A stretch of DNA of 7,701 bases from JABDNZ01 sp964407425 (GCA_964407425.1 CAYOVN010000159.1:1-7701); one strand, 5' to 3'. Positions 1 to 7,559 are shown, counted from the stretch's first letter. Numbers and translations: made by a program. The notes: a model not told the origin generated them from the letters alone.

Positions 1-9
1 AAGCTCCCA

Positions 10-1997
10 TCAATAAAGGTGGGCTTCCTCTCGGCGCCATGCCAACGAAGGGTCGTAGCAGAGAATGGCCTCCAATGCTTCTCTCGGAAGATTGAGGTTG
101 AGCGCGAACATCCCATGGATCAGGGAGGGAAACCCATTGGGCCTGAGGGCTGCCAATTCCCGTTCGGAGTTTAGTTGACCCAAACGATCGTTGGCCAGAT
201 ATGCCACCAGGTTGACCAGACCCAGCTTTGCCGTTCGCGACAAAAGGTCCTGGCGGCGAAGGGCGAGTTCAGCCAGAGAGTCCGTTGTTGCTCTGTCTGG
301 AGCCATGAAGGCGGCCGCAATGACGGCCCGAACGAGCGTACTGTCCAGCGCGTAGGCAGCCATGTTGTGTTCGAAGGAGGCGGGTTTATCATGGTGGTTG
401 TACGCTGAGTAACCTAGCCGGTACTCCCGGTAGGCTTCATAGGTGGGGACAGCCAGCAACGGTTGAGAGCCCGCTTCCTCTTCCTCCATGAATGGATCGA
501 ACTCGTAGGCCAGGGCTCCGGCCACCCGCTCGACGAAAACCCGGTAGGTTTCGTGGGGAGCGCTTTTCGGGGCGACTTCTACGACGGATTGCTCCTCCCT
601 GCCGAGGCCCATGTTGAGGACGTTCGCACGGAGCTCCAGGGAGTCGCCCAGGTCGGAGATACCCCCCCCAATCACCCAACCCGCCTGGGTGCGTTCGGCC
701 ACCGCTTGCAGGACGCCTTTCGATCCGCCAGACTCAGCCTCGGAAGCGTACTGTCTCGCGTAGGTGACCGGGACAAGATCCACCCCACTCACCTGCGTGG
801 CGGCGTCCCCGATCCACTCGGCCAGCATGATCGCCGTTTCGTCGAACTCGGGATCCCCTGTCCGGTTTTCCAAAGGGGGCACCACGACCCGATTGTTAAC
901 CGGCTCTGGGGGGTTGTCTCCCAGGGTGGTGGCATAGGCGAAGATGGCGATGGCCGTGATGGCCATAACCGCCATTAGCATCAGTGGGATCCTTCTTTTC
1001 CTGCCCGTCTCCGGAGGCCCGGATGGAGGAGGGGCGGAGCCATGGAGGGAAGGCTGGGAGGTTTCCTCAATGGCGGGTGCGGGTGCGGCTGCCGAGGCCT
1101 CGGCCGAAACCGCATCCCTCAGGTCCCCGTTCCGGATGGCCACCGCTACCGCCTCGGTCTGGGCCGATGGCTCCAGCTCCAACTCTTTTCTCAACCGACT
1201 ACAGAACTTTTCGTACAAATTCAGGGCTGCGGCCCCGTCACCGGCTTTGGCCAATTCCTCGATGAACTTTCGGAGGGGGGTCTCGTCGGTCCAAATCAAA
1301 CCGAGTGCCTTCTGAGCGGTTCGCTCCCCCTCCACCGGGTCCCCGCGACTTACCTGCTCGTGAGCCAGAGACCAGGCCGCCCCGGCTGCCATCTCTCGGA
1401 GGCGCACCCGTTCGGTCTCTACCCAGTCCTCGAACCCCCATGCCTCCCCCACGTGGAACCCTGCCAGGAAATCTCCCTGGTAGAGATCGAGGGCCTCCCT
1501 CCAACGGTCGGCTTCGATGGCGGCTTCGAACGCCTCGACATCGGAGCTAATGGATCCCGGCTCCAGACCAACCTCATCCGCACCTAGCGTGGAAATGGCC
1601 GGTTCAGGCAGATGTCGNNNNNNNNNNNNNNNNNNNNNNNNNNNNNNNNNNNNNNNNNNNNNNNNNNNNNNNNNNNNNNNNNNNNNNNNNNNNNNNNNNN
1701 NNNNNNNNNNNNNNNNNCCAGACCAACCTCATCCGCACCTAGCGTGGAAATGGCCGGTTCAGGCAGATGTCGACGTAGGAAGGAGAGGCTCTGAGAGAGG
1801 GCATTCCGGGCCTGTGTGTCGGGCCGCTCAGGCCAGAACAGGGTCAGAAGAGTATCTCTTCGGTGGTTGCCAAAAGGCCGGGCGAGGGAAAGGTAGATAA
1901 AAAGCGCGAACCGCTTCGGTTGGGAAAGGACGGCCGAAGCCTCGTTCCCATCCGCGTCCCGAAGGGAAAGTGATCCCAATGTCTGAAGGGTCAGCAT
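10..1997 (-). CDS. Membrane-anchored SARP/BTAD-type transcriptional regulator, copy A (split by an assembly gap, truncated C-terminus)
   Basis: Predicted one-component regulator: cytoplasmic DNA-binding half, one membrane helix, extracytoplasmic half. As deposited the frame is broken by 100 N. The part before the gap runs 1997 to 1718 and the part after it 1617 to 10. Deleting the Ns plus one copy of the flanking 55-base repeat leaves 1833 bases, exactly 610 codons plus TGA. In that joined protein, residues 1-80 are an OmpR/PhoB-like winged helix (MLTLQTLGSL…, RRDTLLTLFWPE, ARNALSQSLSFLRR). Residues 100-238 are BTAD (YQGDFLAGFH, WVETER, LELEPSAQTE). A Pro/Ala linker follows, then RKRR at 281-284, a membrane helix at 285-306, and a TolB-like (COG5616-type) domain from about 317 (PLENRTG, AERTQAGWVIGG). 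The start matches the paralogue's MLKLQTLGSL; no upstream ATG, GTG or TTG exists in frame before a stop. The ribosome site is weak (purine-rich AGAAGAAAA, rather far upstream). The protein ends in …WRREEAHLY where copy B continues for about 240 residues. Family and domains are fairly sure; target genes unknown. Confidence 0.82.
1563..1617. repeat. 55-base direct repeat, left copy (contig-end overlap)
   Basis: This stretch, CCAGACCAAC…GCAGATGTCG, is identical base for base to 1718-1772 and touches the left edge of the N run. It encodes part of copy A between the winged helix and BTAD (HLPEP…ADEVGL on the minus strand). It is best read as one genomic segment present at both contig ends. A length of 55 matches a k-mer size commonly used by de Bruijn assemblers, which supports an assembly origin. 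Confidence 0.9.
1618..1717. other. Assembly gap (100 N)
   Basis: Exactly 100 N, the conventional placeholder for a scaffold gap of unknown size. It lies inside copy A of the regulator. The identical 55-base flanks and the restored reading frame after collapse indicate that the true gap is negative, meaning the contigs overlap and no sequence is missing. Confidence 0.97.
1718..1772. repeat. 55-base direct repeat, right copy (contig-end overlap)
   Basis: Identical to 1563-1617 and starts at the first base after the N run. Read on the minus strand in the frame of the 1997 start, it continues HLPEPAISTLGADEVGL, which aligns without gaps to HLPEP…GGEAVGL plus the following residues of copy B. That alignment supports collapsing the two copies into one. 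Confidence 0.9.
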
Positions 1998-2000
1998 GGG

Positions 2001-2014
2001 AGAATGCGCATTTT
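2001..2014. promoter_or_regulatory. Palindrome just upstream of the copy A start
   Basis: AGAATGCGCATTTT contains the perfect 10-base palindrome AATGCGCATT (2003-2012) and lies 3 bases upstream of the copy A ATG on the minus strand. Copy B has a palindrome in the same place. It could be an operator, a start-site hairpin, or chance; nothing further in the sequence decides this. Confidence 0.25.
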
Positions 2015-2050
2015 CTTCTACGTCGGAGTAGGGTACCGGTGCGACCGCTT

Positions 2051-2076
2051 GGCCCCGGGCATCTCGGCTCCGGGCC
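2051..2076 (-). other. GC-rich hairpin between the two regulators
   Basis: GGCCCCGG (2051-2058) can pair with CCGGGCC (2070-2076) across an 11-base loop, with one bulged base. It lies about 79 bases past the copy B stop in the direction of transcription. No T-rich tract follows on the minus strand, so it does not qualify as an intrinsic terminator. It might attenuate or protect the copy B transcript, and read-through into copy A remains likely. The rest of the 157-base spacer (1998-2154) shows no convincing promoter. Confidence 0.25.
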
Positions 2077-2154
2077 AGCCAGACCGGCCATTCGATGAAG
2101 AATGGAGTGGATTCCGGCCCCGGAGCAAGGAATAATCACGGGTGAGGAGGCCGA

Positions 2155-4683
2155 TCAGCCCTTCGGTCGCACCAGCGCCTGGTAGTCCATCCGGTCCCGA
2201 AGCGACTCGAAATCCATCTCCCGATGGATCGAATCCCCATGGCGGAGGCCACTGGCGACGGCTTCACGAAGGTGCCTCATCGCCTCTTCGGGTTCTCCGA
2301 GGACCGCGGCAATACGGGCCCTCAGGTAGAGAGATTCCCATGGCCGGCCCGGACGGGAGATGGCGGCCAGGCGGCCATCGGTCTCGTTGGCCAGCTCGCG
2401 ATCCCCCAACCGGGCCGCCGCAGCCCCCACCAAACCCAACGCAAACAAGCCCTCCGTCGACTCTCCGACCAGAGGGAGGGCCACGCCCTGGGCCTCATCG
2501 AACCTCTCGGCACCATACAGAGCTTTCGCCAGGTCGAGCCTGTGGGAGAGCGGGGGCACTTTATCCCCCGGTGAGTACGAGCGTAGGTTCGCCTCTCCCC
2601 CCACCTGACCCACCAGGACTTCGACGGCCACCTCGAAGACCTCGATGGACGCCTGGCGAAAACCGTGGGCCCGCAACTCTTCGCCAGCGGTTTGCATTAC
2701 CAGGGGCGGACTCTGGGGAAGGGCCGAAGCCCCATGCACGAGCTCCAACACCTCTTCGACCCGGCCCAAGGCGACCAGGCTCCTGACCTCGGCAGCCATG
2801 AGATCGGGGCGCATAGGATACATCCCCCGGCCGGCTCGAGCCGCTTCCAGTTCGGCATCGTAGTCCTCGAGCATGTGGAAGGCCTGCGTGAGATAATCCC
2901 AATACGGATGGGAACCTACCTGCCGCCACTCTGGGTAAGGATCGTAGTGGCTCAACGCTTCGACGGCCTCGCCGGGTAGGTTCACAGCGAGCGCCGCCCA
3001 GGCATGGGTAACAGCACTGTACCCGGTCCTGTTCATACCGGCGTTCTGGCGCATCACCCGGAGAACACCCTGCAGGTCATGCTTGACCAACGCCAGGAGG
3101 ATGTCCAGGTCGTGTAGGCCCCTCAGGGAGAGCATATGGCGCCGCTGATTCGCGAAAGTCGCCAGAGAGTCCTTCACCCCGTGGTCCGGCGTCACATAGG
3201 CCGCCGCAACCACGGCTCGGACCAGCATGGTGTCCAGATCGTAGGCAGCAAGGTGGTGGCGGTGAGAAGCCTCCCAGTCCTCCCTGTCGAAGGCCTCATA
3301 GCCCAAACGATGCTCCCGAAACGCTTCGATCGTCGGGGGCATCGGTAGGACCTGTCCCCCCCGCTCAATGTCCTCCATGGTTGGATCGAACTGATACGCC
3401 AAGGCACCACTGACCCGCCTCGCCAGCTCACGGATGGCCTCCCGGGGATCCTCTTTTGGGCCGGCGAAATTAACCGCTTGGTTTCTGGCCCATCGAGCTG
3501 CGTCGATGATCTCCACCCGGAACTCCAGGGAATCCCCTGGATCAACCAAGATTCCGGAAACCACCCAACCAGCCCCCGTTCGTTCCGCCAACCCCCTCAA
3601 ATGACCGACCGATCCCTCCTCATCCAGAGCCGCGACGATCTGCCTGGTGTCACCGAGTGGTAGGAGATCAACCCCCTCCACCTGTTGGACGGCCTCGGCC
3701 ACCCATTCGGCGGACACGACGGCCCACTCCTCGAGTTCTGGTTCCCCTGTCCGGTTTTCGAAGGGGGCCACCACCACGAGATGACTGTCCAACTCCGGAG
3801 CGGCGCCCCTTTTCCAGGCTGAGTAGCCCCAAACCACCAAGGCCACGGCGGCGGCAGCCACCCAGGGGAGAAGGGAGCTTCGTTTCCCGACCGTCTCCAG
3901 GGCCCTGGTCGACGGAGGGCCTCCCTCTTCAGGTGGGGGGCCCGCCGAAGCTGCCTCCCCCGCGGATCCGTTCCGAATGGCGTCAGCTGTTGCCTCGGTT
4001 TGGGCCGACGGCTCCAGGTCCAACTCGTCCCTCAAACGACAACAGAATTTCTCGTACAGCTTGAGGGCAGCGGACCGATCACCTTCCCTGGCCAAGGCCT
4101 CGATGAATTTCCGGAGAGGGGTTTCATCGGACCAGACCAAACCCAGGGCTTTCTGGGCCGTTCTCTCCCCTTCGACGAGGGCTCCGCGGCTGACCTGTTC
4201 GTGGGCCAGGGACCATGCCGCCCCAGCCGCCATTTCCCGCAGGCGCTCCCGCTCGGTCTCCACCCAGTCCTCGAATCCCCAAGCGTCTCCTATATGAAAC
4301 CCTCGCAGGAAGTCCCCTCGGTAGAGGTCCAGGGCATCCACCCAACGCCCGGCCTCGATGGCGGCCTCGAAGGAATCCACGTCGGCGTCGACTGATTCGG
4401 CCTCCAGCCCAACCGCCTCCCCTCCGCCGGAGGGTATGACCGGTTCAGGCAGCTGTTGCCGAAGGAAGGAGAGGCTCTGGGAGAGTGAGTTTCGGGCCTG
4501 GGAGTCCCTGCGCTCGGGCCAGAAGAGGGTCAGGAGATGATCTCTCCGGTGGGTACCCCGGGGCCGGGCAAGCGCGAGATAGATGAACAGCGCGAGCCGC
4601 TTCGGCTGGGATAGGACCGAGGAAACCTCGTTCCCTTCTCCGTCCTGAAGAGACAGTGATCCCAATGTCTGAAGTTTCAGCAT
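2155..4683 (-). CDS. Membrane-anchored SARP/BTAD-type transcriptional regulator with TolB-like domain and TPR-like tail, copy B
   Basis: Full-length paralogue of copy A, 842 residues from the ATG at 4683. That start matches copy A (MLKLQTLGSL/MLTLQTLGSL); an in-frame ATG at 4701 would add MEARFP, and neither has a strong Shine-Dalgarno. Residues 1-85 form an OmpR-like winged helix (RRDHLLTLFWPE, ARNSLSQSLSFLRQQL). Residues about 98-236 are BTAD (LDLYRGDFLRGFH, WVETERERLREMA, DLEPSAQTE). A Gly/Pro-rich linker follows, then a Lys-Arg pair and a single membrane helix at 268-290 rich in Ala/Val. A COG5616/TolB-like domain covers about 301-434 (VVVAPFENRTG, LAERTGAGWVVSG). From about 440 to the end lie helical repeats resembling degenerate TPRs (LALARY-like pairs such as LDLAKALYGAERFDEA and ARIAAVLGEPEEAMRHL). 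The layout parallels CadC/ToxR regulators: DNA binding inside, sensing outside. It is divergent from the lipoprotein hydrolase and 157 bases upstream of copy A. Ligand and targets are unknown. Confidence 0.88.
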   Translation of the reverse strand: MLKLQTLGSLSLQDGEGNEVSSVLSQPKRLALFIYLALARPRGTHRRDHLLTLFWPERRDSQARNSLSQSLSFLRQQLPEPVIPSGGGEAVGLEAESVDADVDSFEAAIEAGRWVDALDLYRGDFLRGFHIGDAWGFEDWVETERERLREMAAGAAWSLAHEQVSRGALVEGERTAQKALGLVWSDETPLRKFIEALAREGDRSAALKLYEKFCCRLRDELDLEPSAQTEATADAIRNGSAGEAASAGPPPEEGGPPSTRALETVGKRSSLLPWVAAAAVALVVWGYSAWKRGAAPELDSHLVVVAPFENRTGEPELEEWAVVSAEWVAEAVQQVEGVDLLPLGDTRQIVAALDEEGSVGHLRGLAERTGAGWVVSGILVDPGDSLEFRVEIIDAARWARNQAVNFAGPKEDPREAIRELARRVSGALAYQFDPTMEDIERGGQVLPMPPTIEAFREHRLGYEAFDREDWEASHRHHLAAYDLDTMLVRAVVAAAYVTPDHGVKDSLATFANQRRHMLSLRGLHDLDILLALVKHDLQGVLRVMRQNAGMNRTGYSAVTHAWAALAVNLPGEAVEALSHYDPYPEWRQVGSHPYWDYLTQAFHMLEDYDAELEAARAGRGMYPMRPDLMAAEVRSLVALGRVEEVLELVHGASALPQSPPLVMQTAGEELRAHGFRQASIEVFEVAVEVLVGQVGGEANLRSYSPGDKVPPLSHRLDLAKALYGAERFDEAQGVALPLVGESTEGLFALGLVGAAAARLGDRELANETDGRLAAISRPGRPWESLYLRARIAAVLGEPEEAMRHLREAVASGLRHGDSIHREMDFESLRDRMDYQALVRPKG

Positions 4684-4685
4684 AG

Positions 4686-4699
4686 GGAAGCGCGCTTCC
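4686..4699. promoter_or_regulatory. 14-base perfect palindrome upstream of the copy B start
   Basis: GGAAGCGCGCTTCC is a perfect 14-base palindrome, 2 bases upstream of the preferred copy B ATG (4683) and between the two candidate ATGs. On the transcript it could fold over the ribosome site; on DNA it could be a dimer binding site. Copy A carries a similar element (shared GAA-N6-TT) at nearly the same spacing. A palindrome this long is expected by chance roughly once in two windows of this size, so position is the main argument. Confidence 0.3.
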
Positions 4700-4732
4700 A
4701 TCCCGGAGTTCGCGAAACGTTCGGGGCCCTAT

Positions 4733-4741
4733 TTCATACCA
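4733..4741 (-). promoter_or_regulatory. Candidate extended -10 promoter for copy B
   Basis: On the minus strand this reads TGGTATGAA, an extended -10 (TGn) followed by TATGAA, which matches 4 of 6 bases of TATAAT. Transcription would begin near 4726, giving a leader of about 40 bases before the ATG at 4683. No good -35 hexamer sits 16-18 bases further upstream, as is common for extended -10 promoters. Motif-only call. Confidence 0.35.
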
Positions 4742-4746
4742 GGTAT
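4736..4746. promoter_or_regulatory. Inverted repeat ATACC-A-GGTAT, possible operator
   Basis: A perfect 5+1+5 inverted repeat overlapping the candidate extended -10 of copy B, followed directly by the palindrome CCTAGG (4747-4752). A protein bound here would block or reposition RNA polymerase, so it is a candidate autoregulatory site in the divergent region. No second copy was noticed in the window. Confidence 0.3.
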
Positions 4747-4801
4747 CCTAGGCCAAGGGTCCACCAGAACGGCTTTCGTGGAAGAATGAGGGAGGGTCAT
4801 A

Positions 4802-4828
4802 CCCCGGGCAAGCTTTGGTTTCCCGGGG
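4802..4828. repeat. Inverted repeat CCCCGGG…CCCGGGG
   Basis: CCCCGGG (4802-4808) and CCCGGGG (4822-4828) are exact reverse complements separated by 13 bases. It lies roughly mid-way in the divergent spacer, which would suit a binding site or a leader hairpin. Neither strand has a T tract after it, so it is not an intrinsic terminator. Each arm is partly self-palindromic and very GC-rich, which raises the chance that it is coincidental. Confidence 0.3.
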
Positions 4829-4962
4829 GGTTATCCATGGGGCGGTGGAGGGGCCCGAGGGAAATGCTGATAAACGATGGCTCTCTTCCACCCCCCTGGC
4901 CGTAGCCCCCGCCCCCTCCCACTCCGTAGAATGAGCCATCGCCACCATTACCCCCAGCGGCC

Positions 4963-4968
4963 GGGAGG
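4963..4968 (+). promoter_or_regulatory. Ribosome binding site deciding the hydrolase start
   Basis: GGGAGG ends 4 bases before the ATG at 4973. It selects this ATG over in-frame ATGs at 4877 and 4931, which would place 32 or 14 residues of Pro/Arg/His-rich sequence ahead of a good lipoprotein signal peptide. A weak -10-like GATAAA sits at 4869-4874, but no matching -35 is seen. Confidence 0.6.
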
Positions 4969-4972
4969 CCCC

Positions 4973-6292
4973 ATGAAGACGAAGGTGACTCGTGCTGCAG
5001 CTCTGGTTTTCGCCCTCACGATCACGATGGTCGCATCGGGATGCGAGCCCCCGTCTTCGGGGAACCGGGCCGGGGCGTCCTCCCGGAACCTGGCCATGGC
5101 TACCCCCGAGGCCACGGGCATGTCGTCGGAGCGCCTCGCCCGGCTGCACGATGCCATGCAGGGGTTGGTGGATGAGGGCCAGTTGGCAGGAATCACAACG
5201 ATGATCGCCCGCCACGGGCGCATCGCCGACTTCCAGACCTACGGGTACCGGGACATGGAAGCCGATGACCCCATGAACGAGGACGCCATCTTCCGCATCT
5301 ACTCCATGTCGAAACCCATCGCCGGCGTTGCCCTCATGATGCTGTACGAGGAGGGGAAGTTCCGGCTCAACGACCCGGTTCGACGGTACATCCCGGAGTT
5401 CGCTGACCTCCAGGTGGCGGCCAGTTGGGGGACGGACGGCCCGGTTTTGGAGGATGCGAACCACGCCATGACCATTCGTGAGCTCATGACGCACACGGCC
5501 GGGCTGGCCTACGGCATCGGCGATCCCCACCCTGCGGATCGGCTCTACCAGCGGGAGGGGGTCCTGGATTCCAGGGGAACGCTGAAGGACATGATCGACA
5601 AGCTGGCTGAGCTCCCCCTTCGCCAGCAGCCCGGGTCCCGATGGAGCTACAGCATCGCCGTGGACGTTCAGGGATACCTGGTGGAGGTTCTCTCGGGCCA
5701 ACCCTTCGACCAGTTTCTCCAGGAACGGATCTTCGATCCCCTGGGGATGGTGGATACGGGCTTCCACGTCCCCTCAGAGAACCACATTAGATTCGCCCAG
5801 GTCTACGGCTATGACGAAGGTGGGGCTCTGGTGGCCCCGCCGCCCCCCGATGCCTCCGATGGGCCCAGACCGTTCCTGGATCCGGCCACCTTATTCTCCG
5901 GTGGAGGAGGCCTCGTTTCCACCACCATGGACTACATGCGCTTCTGTCAGATGCTGCTGAACGGGGGTGAACTCGATGGTGTCCGGCTGCTCTCGCCAAC
6001 GACGGTGGACATGATGAGGACCAATCATCTCCCTCGGGAGATGGGGGAGTATCGTCCCGGGGTCGGGTTCGGCCTCGACTTCAGCGTGGTGTTGGACCAG
6101 ATGGCAGCGGGGGGCGGCTCCGTCGGGGAGTACTCCTGGGGTGGGGCAGCCGGCACCTGGTTCTGGATCGATCCCGTCCAGGACCTGGTCTTCGTCGGCA
6201 TGATCCAGCAGTTCGGGGGCGGGCGGCCCGACGTGAGATCGTTGTCCCGGCAGTTGACCTATGCAGCCATCACGGACTCGGAAGTAAGGTGA
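4973..6292 (+). CDS. Lipoprotein serine hydrolase, class C beta-lactamase/family VIII esterase-like (PF00144)
   Basis: Predicted exported, lipid-anchored serine hydrolase of 439 residues. The first 24 residues form a lipoprotein signal: MKTK, a hydrophobic core, then lipobox VASGC with Cys24. Glu follows Cys24, so there is no Asp inner-membrane retention signal and an outer-membrane location is likely. The catalytic S-x-x-K is SMSK at 111-114, the Tyr of the second motif is Tyr226 in WSYSIAVDVQGYLVE, and the third motif is WGG at 389-391 (YSWGGAAGTWFWIDP). The family signatures LMTHTAGL (171-178) and SGGGGLVST (309-317) are present. WGG in place of KTG is typical of EstB-like esterases and related peptidases, so hydrolysis of esters or D-amino-acid peptides is more likely than strong beta-lactamase activity. 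Length is close to the family norm. The substrate cannot be told from sequence. The gene is divergent from regulator copy B and converges on the transporter gene. Family call is firm; physiological role is open. Confidence 0.93.
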   Translation: MKTKVTRAAALVFALTITMVASGCEPPSSGNRAGASSRNLAMATPEATGMSSERLARLHDAMQGLVDEGQLAGITTMIARHGRIADFQTYGYRDMEADDPMNEDAIFRIYSMSKPIAGVALMMLYEEGKFRLNDPVRRYIPEFADLQVAASWGTDGPVLEDANHAMTIRELMTHTAGLAYGIGDPHPADRLYQREGVLDSRGTLKDMIDKLAELPLRQQPGSRWSYSIAVDVQGYLVEVLSGQPFDQFLQERIFDPLGMVDTGFHVPSENHIRFAQVYGYDEGGALVAPPPPDASDGPRPFLDPATLFSGGGGLVSTTMDYMRFCQMLLNGGELDGVRLLSPTTVDMMRTNHLPREMGEYRPGVGFGLDFSVVLDQMAAGGGSVGEYSWGGAAGTWFWIDPVQDLVFVGMIQQFGGGRPDVRSLSRQLTYAAITDSEVR

Positions 6293-6323
6293 CGGATGCT
6301 TAAGGCCGACTGACGAAAGAAAG

Positions 6324-7559
6324 CTAGCTGGCGGGCGCCTTCTCCGACCTGCTTCTCCGTAGGAGGAACGGGAGAACGGCGAAGACGACCACGCACACGG
6401 CCGCCGCCGTGAAAAACACCCCGGTCATTCCCCGGACGGCAAAAACGACCGCCATGACAAGGGGCCCCATGGCCTGTCCGATCCGGATCACCATTCCGTT
6501 CACCCCCATGAAGACGGCTCGGTGTTCCTCCGGGGCCTCGCCGGCCAGCAGAGTGAGAACCACCGCGTAGTTCCACGCCTGGCCCACCCCGAAAACCCCC
6601 ACGGCCAGGACCACCCACCAGTAGCTCGGCGCCAAAGGGATCATGAGAAACGAAAGGGCGAAGAGCAGGAAGGCCACCGGGAGAAGCCGGTCCGGCGACA
6701 CGAACTTGCTGAGGAATCCGAGGCGGGAGGCCGTGACCGCCGTGGCCAACGATCCCAACGTCATGACCAGGCCGATGGCCGGGGGTGAGGACCCGAATCG
6801 GCCCGAGAGGTGAAGGGGGATGAAGGTCATGTAGGCCCCATAGAGGACCACGAAGGAGAGAAGGGTCGCCAGGTAGAGACCCATGACCCTGGGGGTTTTC
6901 ATTCCGGCCCAGGCATCCCCCAGATACGCGGTGAAGCTCGCCTGGGCTTTCGGCGGATCCAGCTCCAGAAGGAAGAGGACGGCTCCAGCCACCACCAGGC
7001 CCACGATGGGGAGAGCGAAGGGGACGTACCACCCGAACAGGGCCAGCCCACCGCCGATGGTGGGAAGGACAGCGGAACTGATGCTCAGAGCCGAAGCCTT
7101 GTACCCCATGGCCTCCGTCCGGCGGGGTCCCTGATAGAGGTCACCCACCAATGTGGCGGTGAGGGAGCCCAGCGAGGCGCCGCCAACTCCCTGGAGGAAA
7201 CGAAGGGCCAGGAGCAACTCGAAATCCCGGGCCAGGGAACAGGCGCTCCCGGCCAGGGCGAAGAGGATCAGGGCGGGGACCAGGACCTGCTTCCTGCCGT
7301 ACCGATCAGCCAGCACACCATAGACCGGCGTGAGGACGATGCCCGGCAGGGCATACAGGGTAATGAGGAGTCCCACCTGTTCCGGGGAGATACCAAAGGC
7401 CTCCACGACTGCCGGGAAGACCGGGGTGAGGGAGGACACCCCCATGACCACCACAAGGCTGATGCTGAAGATCAGATGCAGGTTGGGATCCCGAAGGAGG
7501 TGCCGTTCGACCGGAGGAGGGGCGGATCGGTTTTGGTCTGGGGTTTTTCGGGTCGGCAT
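6324..7559 (-). CDS. MFS transporter, DHA1-like, 12 membrane helices
   Basis: Inner-membrane major facilitator superfamily permease of 411 residues, the usual size for a 12-helix member. About 12 hydrophobic segments are visible, the first at about 28-50 and the last at about 380-400, with a longer loop near 200-225 joining the two six-helix halves. Motif A between helices 2 and 3 is GVLADRYGRK at 81-90, with the conserved Asp85 and Arg/Lys. In helix 5, LPTIGGG resembles the drug/H+ antiporter motif C, though the usual GP pair is not intact. This suggests a proton-coupled exporter of the drug-efflux type, but no substrate can be assigned. The N-terminus (about 25 residues) is polar and cytoplasmic. 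The ATG at 7559 has no Shine-Dalgarno and directly follows the TAG of the upstream gene, pointing to translational coupling. It converges with the hydrolase gene; the 31-base gap (6293-6323) holds no recognisable terminator hairpin. Confidence 0.93.
   Translation of the reverse strand: MPTRKTPDQNRSAPPPVERHLLRDPNLHLIFSISLVVVMGVSSLTPVFPAVVEAFGISPEQVGLLITLYALPGIVLTPVYGVLADRYGRKQVLVPALILFALAGSACSLARDFELLLALRFLQGVGGASLGSLTATLVGDLYQGPRRTEAMGYKASALSISSAVLPTIGGGLALFGWYVPFALPIVGLVVAGAVLFLLELDPPKAQASFTAYLGDAWAGMKTPRVMGLYLATLLSFVVLYGAYMTFIPLHLSGRFGSSPPAIGLVMTLGSLATAVTASRLGFLSKFVSPDRLLPVAFLLFALSFLMIPLAPSYWWVVLAVGVFGVGQAWNYAVVLTLLAGEAPEEHRAVFMGVNGMVIRIGQAMGPLVMAVVFAVRGMTGVFFTAAAVCVVVFAVLPFLLRRSRSEKAPAS

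Noticed and set aside
463..978. A 171-codon plus-strand open frame opposite regulator copy A
   Set aside because: It is antisense to a coding region confirmed by homology with copy B and has no domain of its own.
1563..1772. A pair of direct repeats that might mark a mobile-element insertion or attachment sites
   Set aside because: The repeats touch both ends of a conventional 100-N gap, and collapsing them restores the gene, so an assembly artefact explains them fully.
2142..2786. A 214-codon plus-strand open frame opposite the C-terminus of regulator copy B
   Set aside because: The product is a Pro/Arg/Gly-rich string typical of shadow frames, and the opposite strand holds a coherent, homologous gene.
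4748..5767. A 339-codon minus-strand open frame antisense to the hydrolase and its spacer
   Set aside because: It overlaps the well-supported hydrolase, and its product is rich in His, Arg, Gly and Pro with no recognisable domain. Long antisense frames are expected opposite GC-rich genes.
6293..6323. A possible bidirectional terminator between the convergent hydrolase and MFS genes
   Set aside because: The 31 bases hold no stem with a T tract on either strand; only the short palindrome GCTAGC is present, and it starts inside the MFS stop region.
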